A stretch of 10,470 nucleotides of DNA. It comes from Candidatus Uhrbacteria bacterium RIFCSPLOWO2_02_FULL_49_11. Its GTDB lineage: Bacteria; Patescibacteriota; Patescibacteriia; 2-02-FULL-49-11. The notes below the pieces were generated by a model. The model worked only from the letters and a program-made list of their open reading frames with translations. It was not told the origin of the DNA and searched no databases. This document shows, piece by piece, positions 6,381-10,470 of this stretch. The first letter of the stretch is position 1, and each line of letters begins with the position of its first letter. The stretch is taken from positions 207 to 10,676 of the forward strand of contig MGER01000045.1 of NCBI GenBank assembly GCA_001791465.1, in the 5' to 3' direction. Made by a program: the position numbers and the translations under genes.

Positions 6381-6436
6381 AATGTCAAAATCCAAATGTC
6401 AAATGTCAATTTGAAATTGGAAATTTGAACTTTGGC
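6381..6436. repeat. Spacer repeat with inverted arms between convergent genes (possible bidirectional terminator)
   Basis: The stretch is built from the same words as the other spacers (GTCAAAATCCAAATGTCAAA). CCAAATGTCAAAT (6392-6404) pairs imperfectly with ATTTGAACTTTGG (6423-6435) around an inner CAATTTGAAATTG. A short CCCC-TAC-GGGG hairpin lies just before it (6370-6380). Its place between the convergent ends of the LysW-like and Mur ligase genes makes a terminator role plausible, but there is no clean T-run. Confidence 0.45.
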
Positions 6437-6437
6437 A

Positions 6438-7847
6438 TTACAGACACTTAAGTGTCTGTTCGATCATCCCTCTGAATCCATGCGAACCAAGAAAAAGTAT
6501 GCAGTCGCCCGGTTGGGCGCTTTTTTGTAACTTTTGGATAACTTGGATATCATCATCGATATAAAGCACTTCCTTTATATCAGGATTCGATGAATCGATA
6601 ATTTGCGCAAGCTGTGCGCCATCCAGCCTTACCTCTGTATATTCATTATGTTTTGTTGCTGATAAATGCGGCACGATAACGATATTCGCGGAGTTAAACG
6701 CATCTCTATACGACGGCGCTGACGAACGAAGCCGATTCCCCACATTCGGCTCAAAAACGACTATGACGCGCCCGAGAGAGAAAATTTGCTTCACCGCATC
6801 AATAGTGGATTTTGCCTTGCTCGGTGAGTGGGCGAAGTCATCTATAACGCTCACCTCATTCACCACGCCCCTTATTTCAAGCCGCCTGCGCACTCCCTGA
6901 AACGAGGCGAGCGCTTGCATGATGGCAGCTTGATCAATGCCGGTGGCGCGAGCAAGCGCAACTGCGCCGGCAAAGTGATCGAACGCGATACTGCCCAAGA
7001 GAGGCACATCCACCGGACCTATTGTTTCATTTGAAGGCCCGTAAAATGTCATTCTGGTGGCATTTTTTTGATACGTTACCTCTGTGCTCCAATCGGCTCC
7101 GCTCCCCATCCTCCCGTACCATGCCACCGGTGCAGATGCCTTTTTGAGAACATCGCGCACATGAGGGCGATCCAAGGCCGCGCAGATAAGGCCGTCAAGG
7201 GGCACTGATTTAACTAACTGGGCAAACACGTCAATGTACGATTCTTCCGTCGTATAGATATCTGCGTGATCCCACTGCACGCCGGTTAAAAGCAAAAATC
7301 GTGGTTTATAAAATGAAAATTTAGGAACAGGATTCCATCGGCATGCCGGATACTCGTCACCTTCTACAATACTCCATGATGAATCATTCGACCGCACGCT
7401 GTCCGGGAAATTGCGCACAATGCCGCCTGCCATGAAGGATGGGCATCTTCCCGCGCATTCCCAAATCCATGCCAGGAGGGCGGTCGTTATGGTTTTTCCA
7501 TAACTTCCCGCAACCACGATAGAATGAGATTTTATTACGTATTCTCGTAATGCCTCGGGGTAAGACTGATAAGGCACGCCGCGTTCCCTTATCGCGCAAA
7601 ATTCAGGATTGAGAAGACTAATATAATTCCCTACGACTGCCGTATCGGGATTCCCTATCCGCTCAGGGTGAAATCCTACATAATAATCAATCTTATTCTG
7701 TTTCAAATAATCTGATAGTGGAGGGTAAATACCTTTGTCAGAACCTGTCACGCGCCATCCCCTATCCTTAAACATTTTCGCGACTGGCGCCATGGCAGTG
7801 CCGCATATTCCTATAAAATGAATGTGTCTTTTTGCGATCATAAGCAT
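6438..7847 (-). CDS. mpl: Mpl/MurC-type Mur ligase (UDP-MurNAc-L-alanine or UDP-MurNAc-tripeptide ligase)
   Basis: The protein has 469 residues and the three-domain layout of Mur ligases. The N-terminal nucleotide-sugar domain starts HIHFIGICGTAMAPVAKMF (8-26) and has VTGSDKGIYPPLSDYL (33-48), closest to Mpl. The ATP loop is AGSYGKTITT (113-122), with Tyr in place of the usual His. The central domain shows VEGDEYPACRW (161-171) and VQWDHADIY (190-198). The C-terminal domain has RRRLEIRGVVNEVSVIDDFAHSPSK (320-344), VVFEPN (363-368) and GSHGFRGM (454-461). Mpl normally joins recycled L-Ala-D-Glu-DAP to UDP-MurNAc, while MurC adds L-Ala. In a reduced genome this protein could fill the MurC role; the motifs favour the Mpl subfamily. 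The ATG at 7847 is supported by AGAGGA (7856-7861) eight bases upstream, one of the few clear ribosome binding sites here. Confidence 0.85.
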   Translation of the reverse strand: MLMIAKRHIHFIGICGTAMAPVAKMFKDRGWRVTGSDKGIYPPLSDYLKQNKIDYYVGFHPERIGNPDTAVVGNYISLLNPEFCAIRERGVPYQSYPEALREYVIKSHSIVVAGSYGKTITTALLAWIWECAGRCPSFMAGGIVRNFPDSVRSNDSSWSIVEGDEYPACRWNPVPKFSFYKPRFLLLTGVQWDHADIYTTEESYIDVFAQLVKSVPLDGLICAALDRPHVRDVLKKASAPVAWYGRMGSGADWSTEVTYQKNATRMTFYGPSNETIGPVDVPLLGSIAFDHFAGAVALARATGIDQAAIMQALASFQGVRRRLEIRGVVNEVSVIDDFAHSPSKAKSTIDAVKQIFSLGRVIVVFEPNVGNRLRSSAPSYRDAFNSANIVIVPHLSATKHNEYTEVRLDGAQLAQIIDSSNPDIKEVLYIDDDIQVIQKLQKSAQPGDCILFLGSHGFRGMIEQTLKCL

Positions 7848-7855
7848 GAAAACTA

Positions 7856-7861
7856 TCCTCT
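7856..7861 (-). promoter_or_regulatory. Ribosome binding site of the Mpl-like gene
   Basis: AGAGGA on the minus strand lies eight bases before the ATG at 7847. It decides that start over the in-frame ATG two codons later, and stands out because most neighbours lack such a site. Confidence 0.6.
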
Positions 7862-7887
7862 CGAAAATTCTCTACATTATTTGCTTA

Positions 7888-7965
7888 AATCCCAATGTCA
7901 AAATCCAAATATCAAATAAAATCTCAAGTTCAAATGTCCAATATCAAATTTGACATTGGGATTTT
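7888..7965. repeat. 78-bp AT-rich repeat, copy B
   Basis: This is the partner of 2948-3025, with 6 differences in 78 by hand alignment. Its ends form a perfect 16-base inverted repeat, AAATCCCAATGTCAAA (7887-7902) and TTTGACATTGGGATTT (7949-7964), around a 46-base centre. It lies in the spacer between the transferase-like gene and the Mur ligase gene and runs directly into the second half at 7966-8006. Confidence 0.8.
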
Positions 7966-8006
7966 GGATTTTATTTGAGCTTTGAAATTTGGATTTGGGA
8001 TTTTTC
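7966..8006. repeat. Second repeat half overlapping the 3' end of the transferase-like gene
   Basis: This is homologous to 3128-3169. On the minus strand it encodes SQIQISKLK and the TAA stop (7971-7973) of the upstream protein, at the same place in the repeat where the NlpC/P60-like protein also stops. Confidence 0.7.
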
Positions 8007-8660
8007 AGGTTTCCCCTGCTGCCATTTTTTACCATTAAACCACTCCACCCCCTTAAACTGAAACTTATAGAGTGAGCGTTTATCTTGGATACTTCCCAGA
8101 TACACATAGTCCATGTTTTTTTCTTGCGCCCAAAGGATCGCCCTGAGCATCATCGCCATTCCCAAAGAGGGAAGCGCCAACGCGCGTGCGCGTAATAAGT
8201 GGTAAAAGGGATACGCATAATGGAGCATGTGCGCCGATGAAAAAAGAAGACAATAACCTAGAGGACGCTCTTCTTGCTCCCATTGATAGATAAAAACGCC
8301 ATTCATGCTCTCATGGGGCGAGACGAACAGGGTCTTTATTTTCTGGGCGCTCATGGCGCGCGCGCCAGCTTTCGCTTTGTAAAAATCAACTGCAATTTTT
8401 CCAATTGTCCAATGATAATTTGCGTAAGGCAAGGCTTTATAATGAACAGCAAGGGAAGAATAATTTTTCAAAATTCGACGATTCTCGCTTGATAACTTAA
8501 AGGAACCAATGGGAACTCTCACCGAGCGCACCTGTCGCATACTATGCGGCCCCAGCCTCGTAAACACATAACCTTCGTCATATTTCTGTTCAAGGGAATC
8601 GCTCAATGTAGGATCAAGAGCAATTTCGTTAAAAAAATGATATGGCGCGTGGTTGCTCAT
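7971..8660 (-). CDS. Aminoacyl-tRNA-protein transferase-like protein (ATE/Bpt family, GNAT fold)
   Basis: The protein has 229 residues. The C-terminal part reads like arginyl/leucyl-tRNA-protein transferases: LGMAMMLRAILWAQEKNMDY, then VYLGSIQDKRSLYKFQFKG and VEWFNGKKW (about 167-213), matching the family's YLGYWI...KMxYKxxFxPxExxxxGxW. The N-terminal part also aligns by eye: LEQKYDEGYVF, PHSMRQVRS, VRVPIGSF, then RRILKN (23-66), where the family has PHCxxCxxC followed by VRVPV. The cysteines of that metal or cluster site are absent. Family members transfer an amino acid from tRNA to a protein N-terminus; the GNAT fold is shared with FemX-type peptidoglycan transferases. Its place before a Mur ligase gene leaves a cell-wall role open. 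The ATG at 8660 is fixed by an ATGA overlap with the upstream gene; a GTG at 8696 is less likely. The C-terminal tail comes from a spacer repeat. Confidence 0.65.
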   Translation of the reverse strand: MSNHAPYHFFNEIALDPTLSDSLEQKYDEGYVFTRLGPHSMRQVRSVRVPIGSFKLSSENRRILKNYSSLAVHYKALPYANYHWTIGKIAVDFYKAKAGARAMSAQKIKTLFVSPHESMNGVFIYQWEQEERPLGYCLLFSSAHMLHYAYPFYHLLRARALALPSLGMAMMLRAILWAQEKNMDYVYLGSIQDKRSLYKFQFKGVEWFNGKKWQQGKPEKSQIQISKLK

Positions 8661-9022
8661 AATACGAACATTGAGAGATAAATAGTTATGGCGCACAAAA
8701 ACGCGTTCAATACCGACGTGAGCGTAAGCAGAGCCGCCGCAAGCCTTGGTTCATTGCGATAGAGCATTCTTCCCACACCGCCATTGAATACGGTCATGAG
8801 AGTGCCTGATGCCGCAAGCACGTAAAAATACCAAAAAGGACCTACAAAATCTATTCCGAAATACACGGTGACATGCAACGGGATCGGATTTAAAGAAGGC
8901 TCAATAGTAAAATACACATAAATCCACGTTGCCGCATTCAAAACAAACGAAATCGCCACATTCCATATAACCCACGGAAGCCGGTGGTATAAATCCTTTC
9001 GTAACGAGGGGAAAGGCATCAT
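8657..9022 (-). CDS. Small three-helix membrane protein, function unknown
   Basis: The protein has 121 residues. Hydrophobic segments at about 17-40, 57-79 and 94-119 predict three membrane helices, with a basic N-terminus (SLRKDLYHR) and a short basic loop between helices 2 and 3 (GRMLYRNEPR). The loop before helix 2 carries IPLHVTVYFGIDFVGPFWYF (47-66); a similar LHYNIYFGIDLxGP pattern is one I recall in uncharacterised CPR membrane proteins, which is recollection and not a search result. It overlaps the next gene by ATGA, so the two are probably co-translated. The start ATG at 9022 is followed at once by another ATG; no ribosome binding site is visible. No function is assigned. Confidence 0.75.
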   Translation of the reverse strand: MMPFPSLRKDLYHRLPWVIWNVAISFVLNAATWIYVYFTIEPSLNPIPLHVTVYFGIDFVGPFWYFYVLAASGTLMTVFNGGVGRMLYRNEPRLAAALLTLTSVLNAFLCAITIYLSMFVL

Positions 9023-9065
9023 AAATAGGAGGTTTTAATAGTATCTCATGCGCAACGTCATATTC

Positions 9066-9086
9066 TATGGTATAATATATACCATA
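9066..9086. promoter_or_regulatory. Palindromic divergent promoter/operator
   Basis: TATGGTATA (9066-9074) and TATACCATA (9078-9086) form a perfect inverted repeat around ATA. On the plus strand it contains a full extended -10, TGGTATAAT (9068-9076), giving a start near 9083 and a leader of about 23 bases for the GspE/PilB gene. On the minus strand it offers TGGTATATATT, giving a leader of roughly 45 bases for the membrane-protein gene. There is no good -35 box at the expected distance on the plus strand, consistent with an extended -10 promoter. Confidence 0.6.
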
Positions 9087-9105
9087 TAACGTCCATACCA
9101 AACCC

Positions 9106-10470
9106 ATGCCCCTCTCTCAATCTAAAAATTTCTCTGAAGCGATAATAAAGGCAAAAATTGCTTCAAAAAAAGAATTGGATGCGGCATTGAAGGAAGCGGA
9201 ATCATCCCATAAGCAGATAGAGCAGGTTTTGCTTGAAAAGAAATTGATCACCGAGGATCAGCTGGCTGAAATTCAGGCAGAACTTTTAGGGTACCCGTAT
9301 GTGAAGCTCAACGCCCTTACTATCCGTAAAGACATTCTTAACCTCATCCCCGAGCCGATTGCCTCTTCTCACCTCATGGTCGCGTTCAACCGCACGGATA
9401 CCTCGTTGAAGGTGGCAACCCTCGATCCCGACGACCTTCAAACTTTCGAATTTATAAAAAAACGTACAGGGTTAGATATTGAAATATATATCGCCACGCC
9501 TACCGACATACACGAAATACTGAAACAATACCATAAATCGCTAAAGGCTGAATTTGAAGAAATCACCAAAGCTGAAGTCGTAAGCGATGAAGATCATGAA
9601 AAACTCAAAGAACTCGCGCAGGACCTTCCTATCATTCGCATCGTGGACACCCTGCTTGAATACGCCATCTTTGAAGGCGCGTCTGATATCCATATTGAAC
9701 CCACAGAAAAAGAAGTGGTGGTCAGATATCGCGTAGACGGCATTTTGCGCGATGTCATGACATTGCCAAAAAAAACTCAATCAGGCATAGTTGCACGCAT
9801 AAAAATCCTTGCAAATCTAAAACTCGACGAACACCGAATGCCGCAGGATGGCCGGTTTAAAATAAGCACCAACGAATATCATATTTCATTTCGTGTCTCG
9901 GTCATTCCTGTGTTTGACGGCGAAAAAATAGTCTTGAGACTCTTAAACGAATCTGCGCAGATACTCACGCTTGAACAACTGGGATTTTACGGTAAATCTC
10001 TTGAAAAAATCAAATTCAACATCACCAAGCCCCATGGGATGATCCTGATAACCGGCCCTACCGGTTCCGGAAAAACTACGACGCTCTACACCATACTCAA
10101 CATCATCAATACGCCAAACGTCAACATCACCACGATTGAAGATCCTATAGAATATCGGATGCCGCGGGTGAACCAGAGCCAGGTAAATCCGAGGATCGGT
10201 TATACTTTTGCCGCCGGATTAAGAGCATTCTTGCGCCAGGACCCGAATGTCATCATGGTCGGCGAAATACGCGATTCAGAAACCGCGGATATCGCGGTAA
10301 ACGCGGCAATGACGGGGCATCTCGTGCTCTCCACGCTGCATACGAACGACGCCGCAACCGCATTTCCAAGGCTGCAAGACATGCAAGTCGCATCATTCCT
10401 TATTTCCTCAACAGTCAATCTGGTAATCGCACAGCGGCTCACGCGGAAAATTTGTCAAAATTGCAAACAA
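9106..10470 (+). CDS. pilB: GspE/PilB-type secretion or type IV pilus assembly ATPase (cut by window edge)
   Basis: The first 455 residues are present; the end lies off the right edge. An N-terminal MshEN/GspE-N-like domain (about 1-150) is followed by the ATPase. Residues about 190-210 have FEGASDIHIEP and RYRVDGILRD, an Asp-box-type region. The Walker A motif GPTGSGKTTTLY starts at 317, and Walker B VIMVGEIRD is at 382-390. AAMTGHLVLSTLHTNDA follows, with the His-box. CQNC at 450-453 is the first half of the tetracysteine zinc motif typical of GspE/PilB. The enzyme is a cytoplasmic hexameric motor that drives pilin or pseudopilin polymerisation; in CPR bacteria type IV pili are the usual system, so PilB is the more likely name. 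The ATG at 9106 has no ribosome binding site but sits about 23 bases after an extended -10 promoter. Confidence 0.93.
   Translation, partial: MPLSQSKNFSEAIIKAKIASKKELDAALKEAESSHKQIEQVLLEKKLITEDQLAEIQAELLGYPYVKLNALTIRKDILNLIPEPIASSHLMVAFNRTDTSLKVATLDPDDLQTFEFIKKRTGLDIEIYIATPTDIHEILKQYHKSLKAEFEEITKAEVVSDEDHEKLKELAQDLPIIRIVDTLLEYAIFEGASDIHIEPTEKEVVVRYRVDGILRDVMTLPKKTQSGIVARIKILANLKLDEHRMPQDGRFKISTNEYHISFRVSVIPVFDGEKIVLRLLNESAQILTLEQLGFYGKSLEKIKFNITKPHGMILITGPTGSGKTTTLYTILNIINTPNVNITTIEDPIEYRMPRVNQSQVNPRIGYTFAAGLRAFLRQDPNVIMVGEIRDSETADIAVNAAMTGHLVLSTLHTNDAATAFPRLQDMQVASFLISSTVNLVIAQRLTRKICQNCKQ

Noticed and set aside
9027..9089. AGGAGG followed by a 13-codon frame starting at 9048, a possible leader peptide before the pilus ATPase gene
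   Set aside because: The frame overlaps the extended -10 promoter, so most of it would not be in the mRNA, and the AGGAGG is about 15 bases from the ATG.

Overview
The window looks like part of a Candidate Phyla Radiation (Patescibacteria, probably Parcubacteria-like) chromosome. This is an inference from three things. The peptidoglycan proteins carry divergent signatures (MurG with GGGTLGS instead of GGTGGH; MraY with a long extra cytoplasmic loop). There is a compact three-helix membrane protein of a type I associate with that group. The spacers are full of AT-rich words of the CCAAATGTCAAA / GGGATTTTGG kind. Most genes lack a clear Shine-Dalgarno sequence. No RNA gene, CRISPR array or transposase was seen.

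Layout, read in the main (minus) direction from right to left: a small 3-TM membrane protein (9022-8657) overlaps by ATGA an aminoacyl-tRNA-protein-transferase-like protein (8660-7971). An Mpl/MurC-type Mur ligase follows (7847-6438). Next is a tightly coupled trio: a threonine-synthase-like PLP enzyme (6151-5240), an ATP-grasp ligase (5238-3913) and an NlpC/P60-like cysteine hydrolase (3916-3134). Then come mraY (2911-1793), ftsW (1693-587) and the first 161 codons of murG (485-1). Two genes run on the plus strand: a 56-residue LysW-like zinc-ribbon protein (6199-6369), sitting divergently from the trio and convergently to the Mur ligase, and a GspE/PilB-type ATPase (9106 to the right edge).

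The core is therefore a dcw-type cell-wall cluster (Mur ligase, MraY, FtsW, MurG) that makes and flips or polymerises lipid-linked precursor. Into it are placed genes for an amino-acid PLP enzyme, an amide-forming ligase, a peptide hydrolase, a carrier-like mini-protein and an aminoacyl-tRNA transferase relative. The most interesting hypothesis is that these form an uncharacterised amino-acid or peptide tailoring module linked to the envelope.

The spacers are unusual. A 78-bp repeat occurs twice (2948-3025, 7888-7965). A second repeat half follows it directly at one locus, but is separated from it by a 102-bp insert with inverted ends at the other. These repeats run into reading frames and supply the C-terminal residues and stop codon of two unrelated proteins. 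A 28-bp palindrome and a heptamer tandem repeat lie inside the PLP and ATP-grasp genes. No gene-free stretch exceeds about 225 bases.
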